A stretch of DNA of 64,000 nt from Sulfurovum sp. UBA5198 (lineage in GTDB: Bacteria; Campylobacterota; Campylobacteria; Campylobacterales; Sulfurovaceae): NCBI GenBank assembly GCA_002412865.1, contig DHVW01000003.1, positions 22,415 through 86,414 of the forward strand, in the 5' to 3' direction. Positions 1 to 6,977 of this stretch are shown here, in pieces. A program made the position numbers and the translations under genes. Position 1 is the first letter of the stretch, and each line of letters opens with the position of its first letter. The notes under the pieces are model-generated. The model was given only the letters and a program-made list of their open reading frames with translations, did not search any database and was not told where the DNA came from.

Positions 1-136
1 CTTGAGTAGAAATAAGCCCCGCAAAAAAGGTATCAGTGATATTAAACATCGTATGAAAAAAATAGCCAACCACGGCAGGCGTAGCCAGTTTGATAATGTG
101 CTGCTTTATAACGCCTTGAGTCAGGTCTATGTGCAT
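1..136 (-). CDS. MATE family multidrug efflux pump, N-terminal part (runs off left edge)
   Basis: Only the first 45 codons are inside the window, reading leftwards from an ATG at 136. An AAGAG-type ribosome site lies just upstream. The start reads MHIDLTQGVIKQHIIKLATP, followed by a hydrophobic helix ending in DTFFAGLISTQ. The short polar start (DLTQG), the first helix with an LATPAVVG-like core and the N-x-x-DTFF/AG segment are the usual opening of MATE (NorM/DinF-like) cation-coupled drug exporters of the inner membrane. The rest of the protein is not visible, so substrate and exact subfamily cannot be judged. The opposite strand also has an open frame here (2-148), but it has no recognisable features and is rejected. 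Confidence 0.75.
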   Translation of the reverse strand, partial: MHIDLTQGVIKQHIIKLATPAVVGYFFHTMFNITDTFFAGLISTQ

Positions 137-312
137 TTTTGCTCTTAGTGTTGAATTGTTTAATATTACTTGATGAGGGCTTTAGTTTGGCTAAAGAGTA
201 TGATAGCAGAAAAAGCAGTCAATAGAATACTACACTATAATTACTCAATACTATAAAAATATAGCTTGGAGAATCGTTTAGATTTGCTTAGCTAATTTAT
301 TGTATATTAGTA

Positions 313-697
313 TTATATAACGCTTTGTTGTGTCATTGTTGAGACAAGTCCATCATTGTAGATCCAGTCTGAAACGATTGTATCACTAAAATTATTATTA
401 CTATAAGTAATGCTACCAAGCACTCCATCTACCACTGTCTGAGTAGCATCTGTATCAAATGTTATACTAAGCATACCACCAACTTCTGTAAAATCACCTA
501 CATCTACGCCACTATATAGTACATTTGTTCCGTCAAAAACCAAAAGACCACTTCCATCAAAATTCTCATCAAGCACGCCGTCAGTATTATATCTAGCAAG
601 TAAAAAATCATAATTGCTACCATTGGATGCATATCCTGCTACTAAGATATTGTCATCACTATCTATGGTAATACTATTTCCATAATCATTATTATAT
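313..697 (-). pseudogene. Remnant of a delta-60-repeat surface or secreted protein
   Basis: The frame is open from about 697 to the TAA at 313 with no convincing start; an in-frame TAA lies just upstream of 697. The first part contains DNILVAGYASNGSNYDFLLA followed by RYNTDGVLDENF. This is a clear delta-60 (TIGR02608-type beta-propeller) repeat unit of the ILVAGY...LARYNTDGSLDTSF kind. The second part (GDFTEVGGMLSITFD, then TVVDGVLGSITYSN) looks like a bit of cadherin-like or repeat-rich adhesin. Such proteins normally have hundreds of residues and a signal peptide; here about 128 codons survive. It is best read as a decayed leftover of a large extracellular protein. A functional short protein is unlikely. 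Confidence 0.55.
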
Positions 698-891
698 TAT
701 GCCTTTTATTCCGATGTATACCATCTTTCTAAAGATAATTTAAACCATTACTGTAACATTAATCATACTCAATATTTTATTGCTTTTTCTTGCTTAAGAA
801 ATAATAAAAGCATATAAAAGAAGCACTTTTTCATTATCAACTTAACTGAACATTATATTTCCTTAGGATAAATTTATAATAATAAGTACGA

Positions 892-1482
892 CTAGTTAAA
901 TACGATGCACCTATCTTTGTGGGTTATTAGTATCTCTTTGACTCTGCTTTGCCATTGATTTTTAAATAGTTCGCTCTCTTGTGAGGTTGCCTGAGATGTC
1001 ATTGATTTTTGCATCAAAGCATTATCCAAAAAAGGCAAAGGAAGTTTTGATATATCGTAGCTCATTTCTATACTTTTTGCATTATCTATCCTAGTAAATC
1101 TAACCTCTCCTGTCATAGATACACCAAAAAATAGTAAATTATTTCTAGCAAACTTTCCGCCAAGTCCTTTAAAGCCATCACTCTGTTTTGCTCCAGTGAT
1201 AAATGATATGACATTTGCTATTACTCCTGTAACACCATCATCTTTTGCATTTCGAAACTCTACTTTTATATCCCCTCTATTTGGCGTATCTCCTTCGTAT
1301 AAAGCTTTAAGCCCATATAAACTCATAAGATAAGCTCCGCTGACAGTTGGACACGAATGACCACTTAGCTTGACCACATCCGCATAAGAGACAATATGCT
1401 CCCCGTTGCTTCCTAGAAATTCACCTAATGGCTCATTTAGAACTATTTTTTCCACTTCATCAAAAAACTCAATTCTTTGCAT
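892..1482 (-). CDS. FmdE-like domain protein
   Basis: 196 residues. Near residues 40-60 it has the GHSCPTVSGAYLMSLYGLKA segment, which matches the cysteine/histidine-containing GH-x-CPG start of FmdE (formylmethanofuran dehydrogenase subunit E) domains. A glycine-rich stretch (GFKGLGGKFARNNLLFFG) follows. In methanogens FmdE accompanies a molybdenum/tungsten dehydrogenase; in bacteria the stand-alone domain has no settled function but is thought to bind metal through the conserved His/Cys. It starts 31 bases after the nnrS stop on the same strand, so the two are probably co-transcribed. That ties it to nitric oxide handling by context only. Family assignment moderate, function unknown. Confidence 0.6.
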   Translation of the reverse strand: MQRIEFFDEVEKIVLNEPLGEFLGSNGEHIVSYADVVKLSGHSCPTVSGAYLMSLYGLKALYEGDTPNRGDIKVEFRNAKDDGVTGVIANVISFITGAKQSDGFKGLGGKFARNNLLFFGVSMTGEVRFTRIDNAKSIEMSYDISKLPLPFLDNALMQKSMTSQATSQESELFKNQWQSRVKEILITHKDRCIVFN

Positions 1483-1513
1483 TTTAAATCCTTTTTATTT
1501 ATAATTTTTTATT

Positions 1514-2659
1514 CTAATTCCCTAAAATTATTTTGCCATATCTAACTAGCCAGATGATAAACAATGCAACCCACATCACAAATGAGATATATAACAATAT
1601 GGATACTAGAGGCAAGTTCATAACTTGGAATATAGAAGCTAAAAGTCTAAAGATAACTATAGCCTGTGTAGATATAAACAAAAATAATGTAAGTTTATCT
1701 GCCTCTATAGATTGTCCTGAGTGTCCCAATATTACTCTAGTGCCGAAGCCTATTAATAAAGTAAAAACAAATCCAACCATAAATATATGAAAGCTCATTT
1801 TGAGAGTATAAAGATCAAATGCTGACTCAATAAATAGTGCCAAAAATCCAATTGGCAACCATAAAAAACCTACTCCTAATATCCACACTACAGGTGGTGC
1901 TTTACGATATATATCAAGCTTGGCAAAATAATACAAAAGATATAAAAATGTCAAACCACTAAATATAGCCACCATTGTAGAATTATCCTTGCTAAGCCCA
2001 ACAAACCATAACAATATAACTATTGAAGCTGTAAATAATTTAGAGTTTGAAGCAAGAGGTGATTGAAAATATACACTATAAAATGATGGTATCATCCGAG
2101 TGGAAACTATAATTACGATAGGCAACATCAGAAACCACATTGTATACCATGCTAAATCTATATCCCATGCAAAGTGTGCAATAAAAACCAACACTCCAGC
2201 AAAGAAAGATAAACTTAACCACACACTTTCATGTTGTGAGCCGAGTTTGGCATTGTGTAATGTTAATAAAAAAATTATTCCACTCATTAAAATAGCTATC
2301 ATCAAGAGAAGCTTACCTATAAATGGATTTATAAATATAGCTATAAATACAGCAATCTGATAGACAAACCAAAGTGGTATATATTGTTTTTTAGCGATGG
2401 CAGTACCTTGAGTGTATCTAGGGATAACAGTAATAAGAAACCCCAAGAATGCATTTAAAAATACTCCATGCATTAATCCTATCCCATGCAAGAAAAGAAA
2501 GTCGCCATTTTGTATACCAGCATATGTCAATGCCGAATAGTGCATAATAATTATAGACCATACTATGGATGCCAAAAAAAACATTTGGTGTGGCTGTTTT
2601 GTAAACTTTTGCCATTTTGTTTCTTTTGGTGACATCCATTTAATATTTGACATTAGCAT
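1514..2659 (-). CDS. nnrS: NnrS family heme/copper membrane protein
   Basis: 381 residues with about ten to twelve hydrophobic helices. The N-terminal half contains FLHGIGLMHGVFLNAFLGFL and TVIPRYTQGTAI, typical of NnrS, an inner-membrane heme and copper protein that protects against nitric oxide and its iron-nitrosyl by-products. The chosen ATG at 2659 has a good AAAGGAG ribosome site about 8 bases upstream; a second ATG lies two codons in. The FmdE-like gene follows closely. A duplicated hemerythrin promoter and gene start lies upstream in the same direction (2738-2948) and probably drives this gene. The location next to an NO-reductase operon and a DNR-type regulator supports a role in NO tolerance. 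Confidence 0.88.
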   Translation of the reverse strand: MLMSNIKWMSPKETKWQKFTKQPHQMFFLASIVWSIIIMHYSALTYAGIQNGDFLFLHGIGLMHGVFLNAFLGFLITVIPRYTQGTAIAKKQYIPLWFVYQIAVFIAIFINPFIGKLLLMIAILMSGIIFLLTLHNAKLGSQHESVWLSLSFFAGVLVFIAHFAWDIDLAWYTMWFLMLPIVIIVSTRMIPSFYSVYFQSPLASNSKLFTASIVILLWFVGLSKDNSTMVAIFSGLTFLYLLYYFAKLDIYRKAPPVVWILGVGFLWLPIGFLALFIESAFDLYTLKMSFHIFMVGFVFTLLIGFGTRVILGHSGQSIEADKLTLFLFISTQAIVIFRLLASIFQVMNLPLVSILLYISFVMWVALFIIWLVRYGKIILGN

Positions 2660-2737
2660 TTATTTTGCTCCTTTGTTATTTCAATTTTAACATTTACAGT
2701 ATGACTTATTGAACACTACTTATTTATCATATAAAAA

Positions 2738-2887
2738 CTAAATAAATGTATTTGTTGATAAAATGACACAATTCTGCCCATCTCCACCAACGGCGGTTTC
2801 AAGATTATTTAGGAGTGTAACATCTTCGTTGTGAATTAAATTCATCTCTTCGTATGCAACTTGAGGTATGGAACTTAAGTCTATCAT
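2738..2887 (-). pseudogene. Truncated duplicate of the bacteriohemerythrin gene (5' end only)
   Basis: Reading from the ATG at 2887, the first 39 codons (MIDLSSIPQVAYEEMNLIHN and on to GGDGQN) match the first 39 codons of the intact hemerythrin at 6670 with a few substitutions. The homology then stops, and nine unrelated codons lead to a TAG at 2738. Only the first helix and one His ligand (H19) remain, so it cannot bind a di-iron centre. Its upstream region is also duplicated. It probably acts as a leader ORF between the copied promoter and nnrS, which starts 78 bases downstream. Confidence 0.85.
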
Positions 2888-2951
2888 AATATGACCTTTT
2901 GTAGTAATTATATAGTGTATTTGAAACTAATTTATTGATTAAGGTTAAGAT
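2771..2951. repeat. Duplicated segment, copy 1 (partner at 6554-6734)
   Basis: This stretch aligns to 6554-6734 at a constant offset of 3783 bases, with substitutions but no net gap. It covers the first 39 codons of the hemerythrin gene and about 64 bases of its promoter. Both copies have the same orientation. The intervening DNA holds the three-gene NO-reductase operon, the regulator and most of the hemerythrin gene, so homologous recombination between the copies could delete the nor operon. Confidence 0.85.
2907..2948 (-). promoter_or_regulatory. Copied DNR/FNR-type promoter driving leftwards into nnrS
   Basis: On the minus strand a box TTAACCTTAATCAA (2935-2948) is followed by a perfect TATAAT (2912-2907). 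Taking the transcription start 7 bases after the TATAAT gives position 2900. The box centre (2941.5) is then exactly 41.5 bases upstream, the class II activator position of Crp/Fnr proteins. The right half-site ATCAA is perfect; the left half is degenerate. It is identical in layout to the intact hemerythrin promoter. Transcripts from it would pass through the hemerythrin fragment into nnrS and the FmdE-like gene. Confidence 0.6.
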
Positions 2952-2980
2952 ATGATGGTTTTTAATAATAAATATAAAAA

Positions 2981-3029
2981 TTGATGTAAGTCAATGAACT
3001 ATTTTTTTTTACATGTTATATTATGGAGA
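2981..3029 (+). promoter_or_regulatory. DNR/FNR-type promoter of the NO-reductase operon
   Basis: The box TTGATGTAAGTCAA (2981-2994) matches the Fnr/Dnr consensus TTGAT-N4-ATCAA in 9 of 10 fixed bases. TATATT at 3017-3022 is a good -10. The implied start is 3029, and the box centre at 2987.5 is exactly -41.5. This is a class II Crp/Fnr arrangement. The regulator encoded at 5587-6228 lacks an N-terminal cysteine cluster and is the natural candidate activator. Confidence 0.65.
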
Positions 3030-3051
3030 AATTATTTTAAAGGAAGAATAA

Positions 3052-3630
3052 ATGGTAGATTCAGTAGATGTACTAAGTACATTAAAACTAGTTTATACGA
3101 TCTATGCTTTAGCCGCTATATCGCTTATAGCTTGGTATGCTTACCGTATTACACAAGAGGGGGAAGTTAAAACTGCAAGAGCAACAGTTTTTTGGACTTA
3201 TATAGTAACTTTAATAATTGTTGGAACAGGTTTACACTTTTTAACATTTAATCTTGTACCATGGGTACCGATGGATTTAGATAGAGCAAATATAAAAGCT
3301 GAAAAAACTTTTAAAATCATGTATAAAGATCATGTTATTACAGTTGATAAAACTCCAATGATGGTTCCATGTGATAAATATGTTATTTTTGATGCTTACA
3401 GTGAGGATTTAACTTATGGGTTTGGAATTATTAGAAAAGATCATACACTCGTTGCACAAATGCAAGTTGTTCCAAACAATAGGAATGATTTAATGTGGAT
3501 ATTTCACAAAAATGGAACATACGATATCAGATCTACAGAGTATTCTGGACCTAAGGGTGCACATATGGTTATAGAAAATGCAATAGTTGTAAGTGGTTGT
3601 CAAGCTGACGACATACACTCTATAAAGTAA
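3052..3630 (+). CDS. CuA-fold subunit II of a divergent NO reductase (CuA ligands missing)
   Basis: 192 residues: two membrane helices (about 10-31 and 45-66), then a periplasmic cupredoxin-like domain as in oxidase subunit II. The usual CuA ligand positions are recognisable but changed. Y122 (in LTYGFG) replaces the first His, S161 and S165 (in STEYSGPKGAHM) replace the two Cys, and G169 replaces the second His; only M172 is kept. The domain should therefore not hold CuA, and any electron entry must differ. It starts the nor operon, 15 bases ahead of the catalytic subunit. The AAAGGAAGAA stretch before the ATG is a good ribosome site. Family by fold and context; the redox role is an inference. 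Confidence 0.75.
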   Translation: MVDSVDVLSTLKLVYTIYALAAISLIAWYAYRITQEGEVKTARATVFWTYIVTLIIVGTGLHFLTFNLVPWVPMDLDRANIKAEKTFKIMYKDHVITVDKTPMMVPCDKYVIFDAYSEDLTYGFGIIRKDHTLVAQMQVVPNNRNDLMWIFHKNGTYDIRSTEYSGPKGAHMVIENAIVVSGCQADDIHSIK

Positions 3631-3645
3631 GGGAAGGAGAATTAT

Positions 3646-5274
3646 ATGAGTTTTATAAATACACTTATAGATGGAAACGAAGGTGGTCTAAAACATGAAA
3701 GCATGACACCTATGCAAAAGATAGCAATGAGGTTTGTTGTTATTGGATTACTTTATTATGGTTTGGCTGCTGTGGAGGGAATGATTATGAGGATGTATCA
3801 AATCACACCCCTGCCTTTTATTGATGAAACACACTTCTTCTCAATTATGACAGTGCACCCAATGGTTGGAATTTTTGGTTCTTCTTATATGATAGTATTT
3901 GGAGCATTTTTATTTCTTACTCCATTTTTAATGAAAAAACCAATATATAGTTTAAAAATGGCTAATCTATCTTGGATTACTATTGGTGGTGGCACATTTA
4001 TTATGTGGCTTGCAGGATTTGTTTTCTCTTACGCTCCACTTTACACTCTTTACTGGCCACTTCCTGCTGATACTGCACAGTTTGCTGCTATTGGTGGTAT
4101 AGTTTACATTGTTGGTGTTGTTGGGATTATGATTGGAACTTTTCTTTACACTTACAATATATTTAAGACTATTGTATATACGCCAAAAGGTTGGGATAAA
4201 CAACCATCAGGAGAGTTGTTAAAATCTGCACTTGGTATTACAGGTCTTTTAAACTTCTTTAGAAAAAAAGATACTGAACATTTAGTTCCACTCCCTATTG
4301 CTGCAATTGCCAGGGGTACTATTGATGTTGGTCTTAATGCTGTTGTTATAAGTAGCGCAGGTATTTTAATCTTAATATACTTAATAGGTAATGGTCTTTT
4401 TGGTATGGATTTACAAGGAAGCTTAGTTGATGCTCTTTTATATAAAAATATTTTTTGGTGGGGTCTTGACTTAGTTGCGGATGGACTGGTACTTGTTTTT
4501 GTTGCTGGTACTTGGTATTTATTAGCAATGATGATTTCAGGAAAAGATTTATATATGCAAAACATCGCTCGTGCTGCTCTTTTCGTAGAGATGGTTGTTT
4601 CGTGGACTGTTTGGTCTCATCACCTTATGAGTGATCAAGGGCAATCAAACTTTTTAAAAGTTTTATCTGGTGAAGTTGTAACTGCATTTGAATTAGTGAC
4701 TCAAGGTATTGCTGTATTTATTGTATTAACTACACTTTACAAAGCTAAACCTATAAAAGTTACTAATGAACTTAAGTTTTTACTTGGTGGTATTTTAGGC
4801 TTTATGCTTGCTGTTCCAGCTGGAATAATCCAAGCTGACCTTGGTATGAATAGGGTTTTGCATAATACACAGTGGATTATCGGTAATCATGTTCATGTTG
4901 CTATTTTAATAGGTCTTACGATGACGCTTTACAGTGCTATTTATGTGCTTTTCCCAATTTTAACAAATGGGGTAAAACTTTACTCTCAAAAACTAGCAAA
5001 TGCTCACTTCTGGCTTCACCTTATCGGTGGAATAGGTATGGGTGCATTTATGGGTATGGCAGGAATAGACGGTATGTTAAGACGCACTATTTATTATAAT
5101 GGCGAGTATAATACTTATATGATATTAGCTGGTCTTTGTGGAGCTATGATACTCTTGGCATTTGTACTTTTTCTTTATAATATCATAATGAGTATAGGTC
5201 TTAAAGGACTATTTGGTATTTATGCTCCATCAAAAATTGATACACATGATTGTGTTGTAAAAGCAAAGGATTGA
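3646..5274 (+). CDS. Divergent nitric oxide reductase catalytic subunit (gNOR-like heme-copper family)
   Basis: 542 residues, about 14 membrane helices, heme-copper oxidase/NO-reductase superfamily. Heme ligands are visible: H71 in TVHPMVG, and H415 and H417 in GNHVHVAILIG. For the second metal (FeB/CuB), H325-H326 in WSHHLMSDQG are kept. The first ligand, His in the WW..HLWVEG motif of classical NorB, is D275 in WWGLDLVADG, and the motif's Glu is D279. This His-to-Asp change is, as I recall, the hallmark of the gNOR group from Campylobacterota. The substrate is probably NO, reduced to N2O. Context agrees: DNR-type regulator, NnrS and hemerythrin nearby. An oxygen-reducing role cannot be excluded. 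The ribosome site is AAGGAG. Confidence 0.8.
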   Translation: MSFINTLIDGNEGGLKHESMTPMQKIAMRFVVIGLLYYGLAAVEGMIMRMYQITPLPFIDETHFFSIMTVHPMVGIFGSSYMIVFGAFLFLTPFLMKKPIYSLKMANLSWITIGGGTFIMWLAGFVFSYAPLYTLYWPLPADTAQFAAIGGIVYIVGVVGIMIGTFLYTYNIFKTIVYTPKGWDKQPSGELLKSALGITGLLNFFRKKDTEHLVPLPIAAIARGTIDVGLNAVVISSAGILILIYLIGNGLFGMDLQGSLVDALLYKNIFWWGLDLVADGLVLVFVAGTWYLLAMMISGKDLYMQNIARAALFVEMVVSWTVWSHHLMSDQGQSNFLKVLSGEVVTAFELVTQGIAVFIVLTTLYKAKPIKVTNELKFLLGGILGFMLAVPAGIIQADLGMNRVLHNTQWIIGNHVHVAILIGLTMTLYSAIYVLFPILTNGVKLYSQKLANAHFWLHLIGGIGMGAFMGMAGIDGMLRRTIYYNGEYNTYMILAGLCGAMILLAFVLFLYNIIMSIGLKGLFGIYAPSKIDTHDCVVKAKD

Positions 5275-5277
5275 TTA

Positions 5278-5435
5278 TGAGATATATGGCTATTGTACTT
5301 TTACTAATACTGGCTGGAGTTGGTGCACTATTTCTCATCAAGAAGAATGATGTGCTTCTATTAGCAACAATTGCTATCGTCATTACTGGCTTTTGGATTG
5401 GTGTTATGCAAATTTCAAAAGAGTCAGATTCTTAA
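5278..5435 (+). CDS. Small two-helix membrane protein, third gene of the NO-reductase operon
   Basis: 52 residues from the ATG at 5278, 3 bases after the catalytic subunit's stop. It is almost entirely two hydrophobic helices (MAIVLLLILAGVGALFL and VLLLATIAIVITGFWIGVM) joined by a KKND turn, with a short acidic tail. An earlier in-frame ATG (5250) lies inside the previous gene and is not needed. By position and shape it is probably a small structural subunit like those of other heme-copper enzymes (subunit III/IV type). I do not recognise a named family. Confidence 0.6.
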
Positions 5436-5586
5436 TAGATATTTTTGAATTTTTACAGCACTATGATTATAATCAAGTTACAACGATTTTCTGTCTAGTA
5501 AATTATTTGTTAAATAGTTGGTTTGTGTATTGCTTATGGAAAAATTTTACTTTTAAACTCTTTTATTTTTCGGGGGTGATTACCTT

Positions 5587-6228
5587 TCATTGAGAAGAAT
5601 GACCGCATAATTTACATCTATTTGCTATAGTAATGGGATTTGTTTTTTCAAGTATTCCATCTTTTTTGAATTTTTTTAGAACCCTAGAAAGTGTCTCTTG
5701 AGTTGTGTTAAGTTCAAAGGCTATATCTTTATGTTTAATGTTTACAAGGTTGTCTTCGTGCGAAAGTATATATTTACTTATTTTTACCTCTACACTATTT
5801 GAAGTTTCTCTTTCAAATGAGAGCATCAGCCTTACAATTTTTTTGCTAAGAGATCCAACCATTGCCAAAAGTGTGGCATTGTCACTTAGAAACTCATTCT
5901 TGAATCTAGCCAAATCTATCTCAATAGTTTCAATATCGGTTTCTGCTTCTATGGTAGCAGGATAGCATATATCTTCCAGCATGGTAGTTTCAGCAATAAA
6001 TATACCACTATTAAATGATGTTACGAATACTTGTTTTAAATTTCCTTGTTGTTTCAAGACTTTTACAGAGCCAGATATGAGGTAGTATAGACAATTAGGC
6101 TCATCCCCTTCATAAAAAAGTATATCTTTTGAGTTAAATTTTCTTACTTTTGATATGAGTGATAGAGCATTTAGTTTCTCTTCGCTTAAGTTATCGAAGT
6201 ATTTTATTTTTTGAAACATCTCTTTCAT
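5587..6228 (-). CDS. Crp/Fnr family regulator, DNR/NNR-like (NO-responsive candidate)
   Basis: 213 residues: cyclic-nucleotide-type beta-barrel (about 10-120), dimer helix (115-140) and winged helix-turn-helix (150-200). The recognition helix TTQETLSRVLKKF (175-187) holds the E-x-x-S-R pattern that reads TTGAT half-sites in Fnr-type proteins. There is no N-terminal cysteine cluster, so it is not an oxygen-sensing [4Fe-4S] FNR. Two Cys close to the C-terminus (C205, C208 in RCKLCGH) are unusual. It lies 34 bases downstream of the hemerythrin gene in the same direction and is probably co-transcribed with it, which would make it autoregulated. Likely targets are the three TTGAT-type boxes in this cluster. 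Confidence 0.82.
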   Translation of the reverse strand: MKEMFQKIKYFDNLSEEKLNALSLISKVRKFNSKDILFYEGDEPNCLYYLISGSVKVLKQQGNLKQVFVTSFNSGIFIAETTMLEDICYPATIEAETDIETIEIDLARFKNEFLSDNATLLAMVGSLSKKIVRLMLSFERETSNSVEVKISKYILSHEDNLVNIKHKDIAFELNTTQETLSRVLKKFKKDGILEKTNPITIANRCKLCGHSSQ

Positions 6229-6262
6229 ATTTTTATACCTTTATATTGTGGTAAATAGATTT

Positions 6263-6670
6263 TTAACTTTTATTCATTGCTATAAATTGAGCAGTTATTG
6301 TATCCATTGTTTGTATATGCATCTTTAACCACTCAGTCATTGAACCCAAAAAATATTCTTTTAGCAGTTCATTATCTTTTACACTAAGCCAATTTGAAAA
6401 TACCATTTGCATTTCATTAAAAACTTTTATATGTTCTCCTTCGTGCATATGGAGTGCTGGGAAGCCAACTTCTTTCATGAGTCTAACTTCATTTGCGAAA
6501 TGTCCCCTAGTATGCTCGATTAGTTCGTGTAAGATATTAGCTATTTTTTCAACATTCTGCCCATCTTCATCAATGGTGGTTTCAAGATTGTTTAGAAGTG
6601 TTGCCTCTTCGTTGTGAACCAAATTCATCTCTTCATATGCAACTTGAGGTATGGAGTTTAAATCTATCAT
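6263..6670 (-). CDS. Bacteriohemerythrin
   Basis: 135 residues, the size of single-domain hemerythrins that bind O2 (or NO) at a di-iron site. Ligand residues are in order: H19, H53, H57 with E61 (GHFANE), H76 and H80 (HEGEH), and H118 with D123 (HIQTMD). The regulator gene follows after 34 bases. The promoter has an Fnr/Dnr-like box at -41.5. The first 39 codons and the promoter are duplicated at 2771-2951. Likely role: cytoplasmic O2/NO scavenging or delivery under denitrifying conditions; the NO link is inferred from context and regulation. Confidence 0.88.
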   Translation of the reverse strand: MIDLNSIPQVAYEEMNLVHNEEATLLNNLETTIDEDGQNVEKIANILHELIEHTRGHFANEVRLMKEVGFPALHMHEGEHIKVFNEMQMVFSNWLSVKDNELLKEYFLGSMTEWLKMHIQTMDTITAQFIAMNKS

Positions 6671-6734
6671 AATATGACCTTTTGTAGTAATTATATAGTG
6701 TATTTGAAAAATTTTTATTGATTAAGGTTAAGGT
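6554..6734. repeat. Duplicated segment, copy 2 (source of the copy at 2771-2951)
   Basis: This is the promoter and first 39 codons of the intact hemerythrin gene. Because the reading frame is complete here and truncated in the other copy, this one is taken as the original. Confidence 0.85.
6690..6731 (-). promoter_or_regulatory. DNR/FNR-type promoter of the hemerythrin-regulator operon
   Basis: On the minus strand, box TTAACCTTAATCAA (6718-6731) is followed by a perfect TATAAT (6695-6690). The inferred start is 6683, so the box centre is at -41.5 (class II activator). The GGTCAT just before the ATG is at most a weak ribosome site. The same unit is copied at 2907-2948. Confidence 0.62.
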
Positions 6735-6804
6735 GCTATGATTTTTGATGAGTTTGAAATTTCTTAAATGTCGCTCTGTTGGGACTTGTTTGATTGTTGT
6801 GTGA

Positions 6805-6827
6805 TTTGTGGCCGGGAGAGGGGGATT
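6805..6827. repeat. Left attachment site (3' end of tRNA-Ser)
   Basis: A 23-base direct repeat of 24261-24283. It contains the RC of the tRNA 3' end (CTCCCGGCCA plus part of the T arm). The surrounding sequence is also partly similar (TTGTTTGATTGT 8-20 bases to the left in both copies). No complete tRNA can fold here. Confidence 0.88.
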
Positions 6828-6955
6828 TATAAAATAAGGTTTTATTAAGTTTCTTAAAGTCCCCCGAAATAGCCTAAAGTCCCCTGTACACCGTGCTTTG
6901 CTTAAGTTATGTGTTATGTTAAGTTATGTATACTTTTGCTAAGAAATTCAAAAGA

Positions 6956-6977
6956 TGGGTAGCAATAGGGTAGCAAA
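6956..6977 (+). repeat. Tandem GGGTAGCAA units, candidate integrase arm site (left)
   Basis: Two GGGTAGCAA units separated by TA end one base before the integrase ATG; a third of the 22 bases would also serve as ribosome-site region. An identical 22-base copy lies inside the right end (24171-24192). Short direct repeats inside each att end are the usual form of arm-binding sites for lambda-type integrases. Assignment is by position and repetition only. Confidence 0.5.

Noticed and set aside
2..148. Open frame on the plus strand at the left edge (basic protein end)
   Set aside because: The opposite strand encodes an unmistakable MATE N-terminus over the same bases; the plus frame has no family features.
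679..822. Short plus-strand frame (YYAFYSDVYHLSKDNL...)
   Set aside because: Protein-like for about 40 codons but with no start, ribosome site or recognisable family; could be another tiny relic, not supportable.
5393..5593. 66-codon plus-strand frame after the nor operon
   Set aside because: Starts inside the small third subunit in another frame, with no ribosome site and a Cys/Phe/Tyr-rich composition typical of AT-rich non-coding DNA.
6805..6827. Possible second tRNA-Ser gene
   Set aside because: Only the 3' 19 bases of the tRNA are present, with no D or anticodon arm; it is an attachment-site remnant.
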